Source: Pseudoalteromonas piscicida (lineage in GTDB: Bacteria; Pseudomonadota; Gammaproteobacteria; Enterobacterales; Alteromonadaceae). Taken from it: a stretch of DNA of 64,000 nucleotides. The translations under genes were made by a program, and so were the position numbers. Of the stretch, positions 28,660-38,226 are shown piece after piece (position 1 is the stretch's first letter; each line of letters begins with the position of its first letter). The stretch covers positions 2,609,501-2,673,500 of the forward strand of contig NZ_CP011924.1 in assembly GCF_000238315.3 (NCBI RefSeq), read 5' to 3'. A model generated the notes under the pieces. It saw nothing but the letters and a program-made list of their open reading frames with translations, had not been told where the DNA came from and ran no database searches.

Positions 28660-29697
28660 TTACTTATCTTGCTTTTGTAAGAACATCGCATCACCGTAAC
28701 TAAAGAAGCGGTATTTCTGTTCAATGGCGGTTTGGTAGGCCTTCATAATATGCTGTTGCCCAGCAAACGCGCTAACTAACATGATTAGCGTTGATTCTGG
28801 TAAGTGAAAGTTAGTCACCATTGCATCTACCACGTTAAAACGGTAGCCCGGATAAATAAAAATATCGGTATCGCCGTAAAGTGGAGCTATTTCGCCACCG
28901 TTTGCTTTTGCCGCAGACTCAAGTGAGCGCACCGACGTAGTACCCACCGCGATGACGCGTCCGCCTCTGGCTTTTGCCGCTTTGATTGCCTCCACGACTT
29001 CTGCTGAGACCTCGATATATTCTGAGTGCATAACATGCTCTTCCACCGAATCGACTCGCACCGGCTGGAACGTACCCGCGCCCACATGCAAAGTAACAAA
29101 GGCCATCTCAACACCTTTGTCTTTTAGCTTGGCCATCAATTCATCATCAAAGTGCAGCCCAGCGGTAGGTGCAGCGACTGCGCCTGGTTTCTCACCATAC
29201 ACAGTCTGATAACGCTCTTTATCTTCATCATCGTCCGGTCTGTCGATATAAGGAGGCAAAGGCATATGGCCAATTTTATCTAAAATAGCCAATACATTTT
29301 CTTCGCCCTCGAATCTCAGCTCAAATAATTCACCATGGCGCTGAACCATTTCTGCGGTTGCTTGGCCTTCAAGCTCAATCTTAGCACCAGGTTTTGGCGA
29401 CTTGCTCGCTCTTACGTGAGCAAGCACAGTACGCTCATCTACAACGCGCTCAACCAGTACTTCGAGTTTTCCACCACTGGCTTTTTGACCAAACATACGA
29501 GCAGGAATAACTTTAGTGTTATTAAAGATGATTAAGTCTTCTGGATTAATAAGTGCCAAAATATCTCTAAATACTTTGTGTTCTATTTCACCACTATTGC
29601 CATTTAAGGTAAGAAGACGACTGCTAGAGCGTTCCTTCATTGGGTGTCTGGCAATCAACTCATCAGGAAGATCAAAACTAAAGTCTGCTACGCGCAT
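28660..29697 (-). CDS. queA: S-adenosylmethionine:tRNA ribosyltransferase-isomerase
   Basis: Adds the ribosyl part of SAM to preQ1-tRNA to form epoxyqueuosine. The 345-aa product has normal length. Conserved segments are [16 protein letters not shown] at the N-terminus, [31 protein letters not shown] near residue 185 and [16 protein letters not shown] near residue 295. It is located directly upstream of tgt in the normal queuosine order and is separated from it by an intrinsic terminator. Confidence 0.98.
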   Translation of the reverse strand: MRVADFSFDLPDELIARHPMKERSSSRLLTLNGNSGEIEHKVFRDILALINPEDLIIFNNTKVIPARMFGQKASGGKLEVLVERVVDERTVLAHVRASKSPKPGAKIELEGQATAEMVQRHGELFELRFEGEENVLAILDKIGHMPLPPYIDRPDDDEDKERYQTVYGEKPGAVAAPTAGLHFDDELMAKLKDKGVEMAFVTLHVGAGTFQPVRVDSVEEHVMHSEYIEVSAEVVEAIKAAKARGGRVIAVGTTSVRSLESAAKANGGEIAPLYGDTDIFIYPGYRFNVVDAMVTNFHLPESTLIMLVSAFAGQQHIMKAYQTAIEQKYRFFSYGDAMFLQKQDK

Positions 29698-30017
29698 GGA
29701 AAGGCCTCATTTCTAAAAGTGCGCCAAGTCTAGTGCGGTGTTTTGGCGAAATCAAGTGCTTGTAACCTTGCGTAAATACCTTTAACCTAGCGAGTCTAAA
29801 ACGGTAATCACCATGTAAAATTTTGTACGGTGTGCACCTTTGTTTAGTACGTTCTTTATTCTTTACGTTTAAACAATAACTTATCGCTATCGGCTATAAT
29901 TTCCGAGCAAAGTTCGCGTCACTGTTTGATTATTATCAAGCGGCGGTTAAGTACGATTTGCTAACTTTAAGACAAGCCCAATGATTGTGTCGCAGTATCT
30001 GGTGAGGTTTTTTTATT
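29698..30017. other. 320-bp divergent intergenic region between queA and the REC-GGDEF-EAL gene
   Basis: AT-rich region that must hold the divergent promoters of queA (minus) and the c-di-GMP gene (plus). No hairpin terminator, repeat or small ORF with a good ribosome-binding site was seen. A GAGG lies 11 nt before the GTG start of the plus-strand gene. Confidence 0.6.
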
Positions 30018-32525
30018 GTGTCTAGACAACTAACGTTGCTCATTGTTAACGCCAGTGCTCACGAGCGTCAAACCTTGACTAAAACTCTTAGTGCATTAGA
30101 TGTCTTTACTATCATTGCCAAGTCCGACTCTCAAGATGCCCTAAGCTTACTGAAGACCCAAGCTGTAGATTTAGTGATCACCGGCTTGGATGTTGGCAAA
30201 ATTGACGGTTGGCGATTCTCTCGCATGATCCGCTCAGGTCTGCTGGCAACGCCCAAAAACACACCCATTGTGCTTATTCCACCGACTTATTGTGAACGAA
30301 TAGCCGAAACCACCGCCCGTAGCTACAGTATTGATGCCGTGCTGCCATTTGAGCGTCAAGACATGTTGCCGCAAATTCTGGCCAATGTGTTGTCAACGCA
30401 TTTAGATAAAAGCAGCCGCCTCAACTTGCTGTTGTTAGAGCCCAACCAACAACGTGCGCAAAAGATATGTGAGCACTTATCGCACAATTTCGTTTGCACA
30501 CATGTAAGCTCGGCGGCCAGCGCTTTATCACTATTTCTACAAGATCACTACGCCATTGTTTTAATGGACACTACGTCTAACTTGTCAGGTTCCGCAGAAA
30601 ACTTAGTCGAAAGTATTCTCAAACATCGTCCAAGCCAAGCCATTGTAACCATTATTGACAAACGCGATGCCGACCATGCCGAACAACTATTATTGTTAGG
30701 TGTTACCGACTTTGTTCGAGCGCCATACGATATGCCGTTTTTAAGCAAGGTATGCGACCATGCGGCGCGGCGAGAAGATTTTATGGTGAGCTATGCTGAG
30801 TTTGCGAATAAAGTTGAGCAACTCAGTCGCAGTGAAAGTCGCTATAAAGATTTATTTTCTGCACACCAACGGATCTTACTGCACCTCAGAACTGTGGTCG
30901 TCGAATTGGATTTGGAAGGCGCGATCCGCTTTATAAATCCAGCTTGGGAATACCTCTCGGGCTTTGGTATTAAGTCGAGCCTCAATACCCAACTAAGCAA
31001 TTACATTGCCAAAGACGAACTTGCAACTTTCAACAAAGTCATTCGAGAAATTCAAAGTGGGGTAAGGCAACATGCGCAAGTCGAGTTGCAACTCTGCCAT
31101 AAAGCTGGACATCTAGTGTGGGTCGAGTGTCGCCTGCAACTTATCAAGAACACCTCAAGTTCAGTCGCAATAACTGCAACACTCGATAACATTCACGAGC
31201 GCAAGCAAGCTGAACTACAACTCAGACACTTAGCACTGCATGATACGCTTACCGGCTTACACAACCGCTACTATTTTGACCAGCAATTAAATCAGCTGTG
31301 CAATGAAGTAAAGTCTGCAGAAGAGATAGAACACGCGCTAATTTACATCGACTTAGATCACTTTAAGATCATCAATGACAGTAAAGGTCACCAGCAAGGA
31401 GATATCGTACTCAAAGAAGTATCTGAGTTGTTTGGCGACAAAATAGGTGAAGAGCACCTCACTTTCCGTATTGGTGGAGACGAATTTGCTGTACTGCTTA
31501 AGCACACCAATTTACTCGACGCTCATATGTGCGCTGAAAGCATCTGCATGGCTATCGAAGAACATAAATTTCACTTTGAAGACAATGCATACTCTCTCAG
31601 TTGTTCTATCGGATTAACGCAAATTACCAATGAAAATGCGGATCCCAGCGAGTGCTTAAAACAAGCAGACATAGCCCTTTATATTGCCAAAAATCTCGGC
31701 CGCAACTTGGTTCATTGTTATAACAAAGAAGATGAACAAAACCAGACACTGCAAACCGGTTTAGAATGGGGCCATAGTGTTAGGCAAGCGCTTCAGAACG
31801 ACAGCATAGAACTCCACTATCAACCGATCTGGGATTTCAAAAAACAACAAATAGCCTATTACGAAGCACTGCTTAGATTAAAGATCAACGGTGAGACTAT
31901 TTACCCAAATCAGTTTATTCCTGCATTAGAGCTACTTAATGATACATTTTTGATGGATCAATGCGTGATCAGAACAGCCATTAAAGCACTGGCGGAACAC
32001 GAGATCCTGAGCCAAGTGGCGATTAACTTATCCGCTCATTCATTTTTAGATGAACGACTGCAGCCACACATTCAAGCCTGCTTAAAAGAGCATCAAGTTT
32101 CAGCTAATCGCGTTATTTTTGAGATCACTGAATCTGCCAGTATTAACAATCTTAACGCAACCCAGACGATGATCAAAAACCTGAACGATCTTGGCTGTCA
32201 TTTCGCTATTGATGATTTCGGGACAGGCTTCAGCACTTTTAGCTACCTAAAACAGCTACCCGCACAGCATGTTAAGATAGATGGTTCCTTTGTTCGAGAC
32301 ATGCTCAACGACCCAATTGACCTGGCGCTGGTCAAAGCTGTAAACGATATTAGTCACTCATTAGATAAGTGTTCAGTTGCCGAATATGTTGAAAACAAAG
32401 AAATATTTCAACAACTTAAAGAAATAGGTGTGGACTATGGACAGGGTTACTTTATCTCCAGACCGCTCCCTATTGAGCAACTAGCGAGCAGTGCAAAAAC
32501 TATTTTATCTCTAAAAACAGCGTAG
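30018..32525 (+). CDS. REC-REC-PAS-GGDEF-EAL c-di-GMP response regulator
   Basis: 835-aa cytoplasmic protein beginning at a GTG. Two tandem receiver-like domains (about residues 5-125 and 135-250) precede a PAS domain (about 280-395), GGDEF (RIGGDEF near residue 483) and EAL (EALLRL near residue 615). The first receiver has a Gly where the phospho-Asp is expected (DLVITGLDV), so it is probably a pseudo-receiver; the second keeps an Asp (IVLMDTT). The GGDEF and EAL signatures are intact, including ITESA, DDFGTGFS, KIDGSF and QGYF; the usual AEGVE reads AEYVE. No histidine kinase is adjacent. Confidence 0.93.
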   Translation: MSRQLTLLIVNASAHERQTLTKTLSALDVFTIIAKSDSQDALSLLKTQAVDLVITGLDVGKIDGWRFSRMIRSGLLATPKNTPIVLIPPTYCERIAETTARSYSIDAVLPFERQDMLPQILANVLSTHLDKSSRLNLLLLEPNQQRAQKICEHLSHNFVCTHVSSAASALSLFLQDHYAIVLMDTTSNLSGSAENLVESILKHRPSQAIVTIIDKRDADHAEQLLLLGVTDFVRAPYDMPFLSKVCDHAARREDFMVSYAEFANKVEQLSRSESRYKDLFSAHQRILLHLRTVVVELDLEGAIRFINPAWEYLSGFGIKSSLNTQLSNYIAKDELATFNKVIREIQSGVRQHAQVELQLCHKAGHLVWVECRLQLIKNTSSSVAITATLDNIHERKQAELQLRHLALHDTLTGLHNRYYFDQQLNQLCNEVKSAEEIEHALIYIDLDHFKIINDSKGHQQGDIVLKEVSELFGDKIGEEHLTFRIGGDEFAVLLKHTNLLDAHMCAESICMAIEEHKFHFEDNAYSLSCSIGLTQITNENADPSECLKQADIALYIAKNLGRNLVHCYNKEDEQNQTLQTGLEWGHSVRQALQNDSIELHYQPIWDFKKQQIAYYEALLRLKINGETIYPNQFIPALELLNDTFLMDQCVIRTAIKALAEHEILSQVAINLSAHSFLDERLQPHIQACLKEHQVSANRVIFEITESASINNLNATQTMIKNLNDLGCHFAIDDFGTGFSTFSYLKQLPAQHVKIDGSFVRDMLNDPIDLALVKAVNDISHSLDKCSVAEYVENKEIFQQLKEIGVDYGQGYFISRPLPIEQLASSAKTILSLKTA

Positions 32526-32683
32526 TAACATTTTTATACTAAAGGTTACTTTTACTTCTTGCAAAGTCCACTATAATTAAAGAAACCAGTTTAAAATGTC
32601 ACCAAATTTTAAGGTAACACCTTAATTTTATAGACATTCAAAGGATTGAGTTACATCTTGCTATGGACTTCAAGGGGTAAATT

Positions 32684-32881
32684 ATGCTGTCATTATCACT
32701 GTTTTTACTACTTACAAACTTGCTCATCGCGTATCAATGTTACCGCTATGCCAACACTAAAGGATATCCGGTAAAATTGTTCACAGGGCTTGGTTTGCTA
32801 CCCTACTTTAATCTAGTGGTTTGGGTTTACTTACTCTTTTTACCAAATTTAACTACTGCAAAAAATATAGAGCAGGCTTAA
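32684..32881 (+). CDS. Small membrane protein of unknown function (65 aa)
   Basis: ATG preceded by AAGGGG at good spacing. Two hydrophobic stretches (LSLFLLLTNLLIAYQCYRYA and FNLVVWVYLLFLP) suggest a two-helix inner-membrane protein. It follows the c-di-GMP gene by 158 nt and ends near a bidirectional terminator. Family not recognised. Confidence 0.6.
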   Translation: MLSLSLFLLLTNLLIAYQCYRYANTKGYPVKLFTGLGLLPYFNLVVWVYLLFLPNLTTAKNIEQA

Positions 32882-32927
32882 TACAAGCAAGTGTAGTTCC
32901 TTTACTAGCGTAAGTTCCTTTATAAAT

Positions 32928-32953
32928 AAAACAGCATGTAATCATGCTGTTTT
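32928..32953. terminator. Bidirectional intrinsic terminator
   Basis: AAAACAGCATG-taat-CATGCTGTTTT, a perfect 11-base stem with T/A runs on both sides, between the convergent small membrane-protein gene and the sigma-operon third gene. Confidence 0.9.
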
Positions 32954-32971
32954 GTCCCAAGCTTAGGTTAA

Positions 32972-33862
32972 CTAAAAGCGATAGCTAGTTACTGTCTCGG
33001 CTAGCTCCTTAGCCGTTTTCTCACCTTTAACACATTGCTGCACCAAGGATTTTGGATAAACAAATACCTGTTTATTGTTTGGATTACTAAGCTCACTGTA
33101 AATAAAACTTACATGCTCATTTCTAGGTAAACTTCTTAAACCTGCACCATAGTCACATAAACTTCGGGCTAAGCTGGTTACTAGCATTTTTTCAAGCGCC
33201 TGCTGCTTTTCTGCTTTCTCTTTCGCTCGTTTGACCCGAGAAGCTTCAAGACTTGCTTTCAGCTTATCCTTAAGGTCTTTTAATTCCGAATCCTTAAGTG
33301 AAAGCTTTTCTATGCGTTTCTCAACTTCTCTCAATGACTCCGTAAATTCTTTTACTTGATCATCACTTTCGTGCCTTTTCGCAAACTCCAGCTCCGCTTT
33401 TTGGCGTTCAAGTTCCCTCAATTGAATTCTATTCTCTCTTTCTTGCTCTACGGCTTCGCGGACCTTCTCGGCTCCTGCTCTCACTTTCTCAGCTGCATCC
33501 GAATAAGCTTGAGAAAAAGCTTCAGCTATCGGCTGTGAAATCTCAATCTCCGCGATGTCCATATCAAATTCCGGCAGTTCAAACTCCCCTATTGCAGCCA
33601 CATCATCGAGATTATCGATATGAGAGATCCACTCTAAACGGTGCCGGCGTTTTAATGCCAGTTCAAACACAACTCCCTGATCTTTTAAATAATAGCCAGA
33701 AACACTACGAACTTGATCTTGTGTGTCATGCTGTAATGCACTCATTAATACCCGCTCAAAAATAGTAACCTCACGCTTTAGCGCTTCATCAACAACTTGG
33801 GCCTGAGCAAAGCTTGTAGCAATGGCTGCGACAGCGCCAAAACAAAGTGGAATTAACTTCAT
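32972..33862 (-). CDS. Secreted coiled-coil protein of the ECF sigma operon
   Basis: 296-aa protein with an N-terminal signal peptide (MKLIPLCFGAVAAIATSFAQ, cut near AQA). The middle (about residues 115-230) is a long charged coiled coil rich in Glu, Lys and Arg. The C-terminus (ARSLCDYGAGLRSLP) is globular with two cysteines, DYGAGLRSL and QQC. Third gene of the operon: it overlaps the anti-sigma gene by 4 nt. Its role is not known; by context it is likely an envelope protein whose synthesis is driven by the sigma factor. Confidence 0.75.
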   Translation of the reverse strand: MKLIPLCFGAVAAIATSFAQAQVVDEALKREVTIFERVLMSALQHDTQDQVRSVSGYYLKDQGVVFELALKRRHRLEWISHIDNLDDVAAIGEFELPEFDMDIAEIEISQPIAEAFSQAYSDAAEKVRAGAEKVREAVEQERENRIQLRELERQKAELEFAKRHESDDQVKEFTESLREVEKRIEKLSLKDSELKDLKDKLKASLEASRVKRAKEKAEKQQALEKMLVTSLARSLCDYGAGLRSLPRNEHVSFIYSELSNPNNKQVFVYPKSLVQQCVKGEKTAKELAETVTSYRF

Positions 33863-34431
33863 GGTTTACCTCGATACTGTGCTAAATTTTGTGTCGGTGT
33901 TTGCTCTACTTGCTCTGCCAATTCATTCAATTGCAGCCTAAGTAGGGCTTGATCTTGCGCTCTTTGTGCTTGGATCAGATCAACGAGATTATTCATTGCC
34001 AAACTGCGCTCTTTACGATTTTGTTCAACCACTTGTGTTGCTAACTTGGCAAGCGTAGCTTGATCTATTGGCTTAGTCTCATCAAGTTTTGCAAGCATGG
34101 CCTGCATAGCGCTTTGCTGCTGTGCCAGTTGTGTTTGTTGAACACTCAACTGTTGATGCAAGCCTAAATTCTGTAGCCAAAGCCCTGATACACCAAGCCC
34201 GACAACCAGCCAAGCTGCAACGGCAGCCACTGGCCAAGCGCGAGTTTGATGCTGCAAAGTGAGTTGTGAGGGAGGCGCTTGCTCTTCAAAGCTAGCAGCA
34301 CGTTGTTGCCAAGTAGTGGCAGCACTCATCATTTCTCGATATTCACTATCTGCCTGAAGTTCAGCCAACTCTGCCTCAGAAAGCACTTTACCATCTAACC
34401 ACTGCTCAAATAAGTGTGCTAATTTAGCCAT
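33859..34431 (-). CDS. Probable anti-sigma factor (single-span membrane protein)
   Basis: 190 aa. A cytoplasmic N-terminal part (LAHLFEQWLDGKVLSEAELA) is followed by one transmembrane helix (AVAAWLVVGLGVSGLWLQN, about residue 68-86) and a Gln/Ala-rich periplasmic coiled coil. It overlaps the sigma gene by 8 nt and the third gene by 4 nt. The position directly after an ECF sigma gene and the N-in single-helix design indicate an anti-sigma factor; no zinc-binding ZAS motif (HxxxCxxC) was seen, so the family is not one I can name. Confidence 0.75.
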   Translation of the reverse strand: MAKLAHLFEQWLDGKVLSEAELAELQADSEYREMMSAATTWQQRAASFEEQAPPSQLTLQHQTRAWPVAAVAAWLVVGLGVSGLWLQNLGLHQQLSVQQTQLAQQQSAMQAMLAKLDETKPIDQATLAKLATQVVEQNRKERSLAMNNLVDLIQAQRAQDQALLRLQLNELAEQVEQTPTQNLAQYRGKP

Positions 34432-34972
34432 GATTTTGCACCTCTAGTTGCCCTTTCATCTTACCTAACGCACTGTATAGCCTAGCCTTTACCGTATTAC
34501 TTGATAACTCAAGCTGCAGCGCAATTTCATCAAAGGTGTAATGCTGGAAAAACTTTAGCTCCACGACAATGCGCTGCTCAAATGGTAGTTGTTTCAGCGC
34601 GATATATATCTCTTCATTACTTTGTTGTTGCGCTATTTTGCTGTCTGGTCCGTGTTGCGGCATCTCAGGTTCTTTCCCTTCAATCGATTCAAACTTATGT
34701 TTTCGCATGTGATCCACAATCCTTGCATGGGTGATTTTAAATACCCAAGTCGAGAACTTGGCATCGCCATTAAAGGTATGCAGATTTCGATACATACTTA
34801 AAAATACATCTTGAGCAATATCTAGCGCGTCTTGCGGATTACCAACCAGCCTCAAACATTGGTTATACACACGGCTATGATGCTGGGCGCAAAGCTTTGA
34901 CCATGCCCCTTGATTACCTTGCAGTGCTCTTTTTATTAATTGTTTTTCGCTATTAAAAAACACGCAGTTCAC
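34424..34972 (-). CDS. ECF-type RNA polymerase sigma factor
   Basis: 182-aa sigma-70 family factor with region 2 (ARVYNQCLRLVGNPQDALDIAQDVFLSMYRNLH..FSTWVFKITHARIVDHMRK) and region 4 (LPFEQRIVVELKFFQHYTFDEIALQLELSSNTVKARLYSALGKM). There is no region 1 or 3. Start codon as in the longest frame (MNCVFFNSEKQLI). First gene of the sigma/anti-sigma/coiled-coil operon; a GAACAA...CTACGA promoter-like pair 30-50 nt upstream suggests autoregulation. The signal it answers is unknown. Confidence 0.93.
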   Translation of the reverse strand: MNCVFFNSEKQLIKRALQGNQGAWSKLCAQHHSRVYNQCLRLVGNPQDALDIAQDVFLSMYRNLHTFNGDAKFSTWVFKITHARIVDHMRKHKFESIEGKEPEMPQHGPDSKIAQQQSNEEIYIALKQLPFEQRIVVELKFFQHYTFDEIALQLELSSNTVKARLYSALGKMKGQLEVQNHG

Positions 34973-34999
34973 TCATCCAATATACTCACTAACTGTTAA

Positions 35000-35026
35000 T
35001 CGTAGCGGGCGCAAAAAAAGTTGTTC
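35000..35026 (-). promoter_or_regulatory. Candidate autoregulated ECF promoter of the sigma operon
   Basis: On the minus strand GAACAA (35021-35026) and CTACGA (35000-35005) are separated by 15 nt, in the spacing and with the GAAC-type -35 usual for ECF sigma promoters. It lies 28 nt upstream of the sigma start. Assigned by eye; no other copy of the motif was found in the window. Confidence 0.45.
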
Positions 35027-35044
35027 AGACGGGAAAATTTTTTG

Positions 35045-35069
35045 AAAAAAAAGCACCGTTAAGGTGCTT
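35045..35069 (-). terminator. Intrinsic terminator of oxyR
   Basis: On the minus strand AAGCACC-TTAAC-GGTGCTT followed by a T run, 12 nt after the oxyR stop. Confidence 0.88.
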
Positions 35070-35081
35070 CTTTCGTCATCA

Positions 35082-35993
35082 CTACTGCGACTGACATTGG
35101 CCACTGATGTAGCCACCAACAAAGTCGCTAAACAGTCTAAAATCTCTGATCCGCCCCGTGGTACGACGCCAAATCAAGCCAATCTCACGATATGCATGAT
35201 CTTGTGGTGGCATAGCCACTAAAGGTTTACCTTCCAAAATCCCCGCATTGATCGCCATTTGAGGTAAAAACGTTACGCCATTTTTATATTCCACCATACT
35301 TAATAAAGTATGTAGGTTTGCCGCCTCAAATGGATTAATGCACGCGCTACGGTTTAAGTGGCAAGCGCTAAGAGCATGTCCCGTCATACAGTGCTCTTTT
35401 TCGAGTAAAAATACACTTTGCTCAGGTAACAGGTTAAAGTCCTCTATCGGCTCCGGTACGCTGTACTCAGCGTGGCGAACCAAGCTAAAGTGATCTTTTG
35501 CAAGCACTTGAGTATGGAACTTATCGGTTCTATATGGCAGCGCCAACATGGCCATATCAATATGACCATGCTCTAACTTATCCAGTAAGTTATCACTGGT
35601 ATCTTCAACCAGTACCAAATTAAGCGCTGCAAACTCCTTTTTGCACGCCTGATAAAGTGGCGCAGCAATAAAACTCGCAATGGTGGGAATGATCCCTAAC
35701 GTCAACTTGCCTGATAACGGATTTTTATAGCTTTTAGTTAGCTCTTTAACGCTCATGGTGTCGTCGATAATTTTCCGCGCTCGTTCAACCACTTCCTCAC
35801 CAATATCGGTAAACATTAGGCTGCGATTTTCGCGTTCAATTAGCTGACATCCTAATGTCTCTTCAAGGTTTTGTATCGCGCTACTTAGCGTCGATTGACC
35901 AATAAAGCATGCTTCCGCTGCACGACCAAAATGTTGGTGCTGATGCACCGCAAGAAGGTATTGTAGTTGTTTGATACTAGGTAAATTCGTCAC
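35082..35993 (-). CDS. oxyR: Hydrogen-peroxide-inducible LysR-type activator OxyR
   Basis: 303-aa LysR-family regulator with N-terminal winged helix-turn-helix (LQYLLAVHQHQHFGRAAEACF..QSTLSSAIQNLEETLG) and a C-terminal sensing domain. It carries EKEHCMTGHALSACHL near residue 200, i.e. two cysteines with eight residues between them, matching the redox pair Cys199/Cys208 of E. coli OxyR. It is therefore called oxyR. It is oriented toward the sigma operon and followed by its own terminator; pit terminates upstream of it on the same strand. Confidence 0.9.
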   Translation of the reverse strand: MTNLPSIKQLQYLLAVHQHQHFGRAAEACFIGQSTLSSAIQNLEETLGCQLIERENRSLMFTDIGEEVVERARKIIDDTMSVKELTKSYKNPLSGKLTLGIIPTIASFIAAPLYQACKKEFAALNLVLVEDTSDNLLDKLEHGHIDMAMLALPYRTDKFHTQVLAKDHFSLVRHAEYSVPEPIEDFNLLPEQSVFLLEKEHCMTGHALSACHLNRSACINPFEAANLHTLLSMVEYKNGVTFLPQMAINAGILEGKPLVAMPPQDHAYREIGLIWRRTTGRIRDFRLFSDFVGGYISGQCQSQ

Positions 35994-36025
35994 AAGCTTT
36001 ACTCTTAATTTTCAACAGCACAAAT

Positions 36026-36060
36026 AAAAAGACCCCAACACCAAAGGTGTTGAGATCTTT
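36026..36060 (-). terminator. Intrinsic terminator of pit
   Basis: On the minus strand a 15-base stem (36028-36042 with 36046-36060, one or two mismatches) around CAACACC-TTT-GGTGTTG, followed by T's; 42 nt after the pit stop. Confidence 0.85.
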
Positions 36061-36101
36061 TCAAGCTAAAAGTCTGTCTTTTTGAAAAGTGTGGTTTATT
36101 T

Positions 36102-37370
36102 TTATACGCCGAACACTAATCTCAAAATATAGAATATAACAATAGCAAGGGCAGCACCAACTGGCAATGTAATTACCCAAGAAACTACGATGTTACGGAT
36201 AACACCCATGTTTAATGCCGCAATACCACGTGCCATACCCACACCCAATACCGCACCAACTAAGGTTTGAGTTGTAGAGATTGGTAGGCCTGTGCCTGAT
36301 GCGATTACTACTGTTGAAGCAGCAGCAAGTTCAGCTGCGAAACCACGGCTAGGAGTAAGATGCGTGATGCCTTCACCGATAGTCTTGATAACTTTCTTAC
36401 CAAGGATCGCAAGACCCGCAACAATACCTAAACCACCTAGTGGTAAGATCCACCAAGCTAGGGCCGCTTTCTTAGCAATTTCACCGTCGTTTTCAACAAT
36501 GTTTACCACAGCAGCTAATGGACCAATTGCGTTAGCAACGTCATTCGAACCATGCGCGAATGCCATACAACATGCTGTTAGTACCATAAGGATAGCGAAT
36601 ACTTTTTCAACATTATTGAACTGCATTTGCTTGTCTGCATTGGGATCCATTTTCAGCTTAGAAATCGCAATCTTACCGATAATAGCAATGATAATAGCGA
36701 TACCGATAGCAAGCGCAAAACCTTCGAATGTGCCGAGCTTGATACCAATATGCTTAAGACCTTTTTTGATCGTAACCAAAGACATAACAAAGCCCGCTAG
36801 ACCCATGTAAATAGGCACAAAGCGTTTGGCATTTTCTAATGGCTTATTGGTATCAAAAATGAGCTTTTGGGCACTCATAAAAATGAGATAAGCAATAAAG
36901 CCAGAGATGGCCGGGGTGACAATCCAGCTCCCAACTATGCCTGCAACTTTACCCCATTGAATTGCTTCGCTGCCTACAGCAACTAGCGCAAAACCAATGA
37001 TTGCACCAATAATTGAGTGCGTCGTAGATACAGGCCAACCTAACATTGAGGCCATCAATAACCAGCTACCCGCAGCAAAAAGTGCAGAGATCATTCCCAG
37101 TATCATCAGTTCAGGAATATCGATGAAAGGAGTAGAATCTATAATCCCTTTTCGGATCGTTGATGTTACCTCACCACCAGCAAGATAAGCACCAGCGAAT
37201 TCGAAGATCATAGCAATGATAATTGCTTGTTTGATGGTAAGTGCTTTTGAACCTACCGAAGTACCCATATCATTCGCAACATCGTTTGCGCCAATACCAT
37301 AAGCCATAAAGAAACCAACTGCTGCGGCAATTAAAACCAATACTGTGCCGTAGGATGCAATAATATCCAT
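36102..37370 (-). CDS. pit: Low-affinity inorganic phosphate transporter (PiT family)
   Basis: Inner-membrane metal-phosphate/proton symporter of 422 aa with about ten transmembrane helices. The duplicated PiT signatures are visible as GANDVANDMGTSVGSKALT near residue 27 and HGSNDVANAIGPLAAVV near residue 275, plus STTHSIIGAIIGFAL and STTQTLVGAVLGVGMARG. It lies 36 nt after a DUF47 gene, its usual partner, and has its own terminator. Presence next to pst genes gives low- and high-affinity phosphate uptake in one block. Confidence 0.95.
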   Translation of the reverse strand: MDIIASYGTVLVLIAAAVGFFMAYGIGANDVANDMGTSVGSKALTIKQAIIIAMIFEFAGAYLAGGEVTSTIRKGIIDSTPFIDIPELMILGMISALFAAGSWLLMASMLGWPVSTTHSIIGAIIGFALVAVGSEAIQWGKVAGIVGSWIVTPAISGFIAYLIFMSAQKLIFDTNKPLENAKRFVPIYMGLAGFVMSLVTIKKGLKHIGIKLGTFEGFALAIGIAIIIAIIGKIAISKLKMDPNADKQMQFNNVEKVFAILMVLTACCMAFAHGSNDVANAIGPLAAVVNIVENDGEIAKKAALAWWILPLGGLGIVAGLAILGKKVIKTIGEGITHLTPSRGFAAELAAASTVVIASGTGLPISTTQTLVGAVLGVGMARGIAALNMGVIRNIVVSWVITLPVGAALAIVIFYILRLVFGV

Positions 37371-37406
37371 AAGAAACCTTACTTTATTTTAAAAGATCGA
37401 TTTTTA

Positions 37407-38084
37407 TTAACGAGCTAACATCAGCTCAAGACGTGAACCAACGCGCTCTGCGATATCTGCAAGCCCACCGACCCATTCGATGATCTTGTATAAGAACATC
37501 GCATCAATTGGGTTAAGCTCGCTTTCAACAGCGCGTAACTCTCGACGAATTTTAATTTGCATATCGTCGGTATCTTGCTCGATGACATCAAGCTCAACTA
37601 GCATTTTTTCAACTAAAGTGACTTCACGGCCTCTAAAGCCTGTCTCAAGCAGTTCATTAAACTCATTAATCGCTTCTGATGCTTGTTTAGTTGCGTCCAC
37701 ACAACGAGTGACGTAAGCAAGAAAATCTTTTTGAATGGATTCAGGGATGACCATTTCACGACCGATAACGCGACCTGCGATATCTTTCGCTTTGTTGGCT
37801 ATCTTATCTTGGTGGGTGATAAGTTCCAGTAAGTCAGTCCGTTCTACTGGCATGAATAAACCACGAGGCAAATGTAAGCGTACTTCACGCTTTAGTTCAT
37901 CTGCTTCACGCTCTAGGTTGCGGATTTCAATGCGAATTGCATCCGCTTCTGTCCACTCCCCTTTGAAGACATGGTTAAAAAATGGGATCAAAGCCGCACT
38001 GGCTTGATGGACTATTTTTATATGCTCTTCAATTGGCTTAATAGGAGATTTAGCAAATACTCCTAAAAACGCGTTACTAGGCAT
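37407..38084 (-). CDS. DUF47 (PhoU-like, TIGR00153) protein partnered with Pit
   Basis: 225-aa all-helical protein. The segment ADELKREVRLHLPRGLFMPVERTDLLELITHQDKIANKAKDIA near the middle is the signature of DUF47/TIGR00153 proteins, which resemble PhoU and are usually encoded upstream of pit. It starts the pit operon here and is thought to modulate Pit activity; that role is family knowledge. No Pho box was found before it. Confidence 0.92.
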   Translation of the reverse strand: MPSNAFLGVFAKSPIKPIEEHIKIVHQASAALIPFFNHVFKGEWTEADAIRIEIRNLEREADELKREVRLHLPRGLFMPVERTDLLELITHQDKIANKAKDIAGRVIGREMVIPESIQKDFLAYVTRCVDATKQASEAINEFNELLETGFRGREVTLVEKMLVELDVIEQDTDDMQIKIRRELRAVESELNPIDAMFLYKIIEWVGGLADIAERVGSRLELMLAR

Positions 38085-38191
38085 AACTGACCCTTAAATC
38101 ATATTTGTATGCATGTGCAAAGTGTAATTTTACAGCATTGAGCGCTGTTGTGAACGGTTTTATTGCAAGTTTAGATGAACTTACTATGAAA

Positions 38192-38212
38192 TTGCGCGCC
38201 GAAAGCGCGCAA
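38192..38212 (-). terminator. Hairpin, probable terminator of pstCAB-phoU
   Basis: TTGCGCGC-cgaaa-GCGCGCAA, a perfect 8-base GC-rich stem 15 nt after the phoU stop. The T tract behind it is short. Confidence 0.7.
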
Positions 38213-38226
38213 CTAATTGATAAGCA

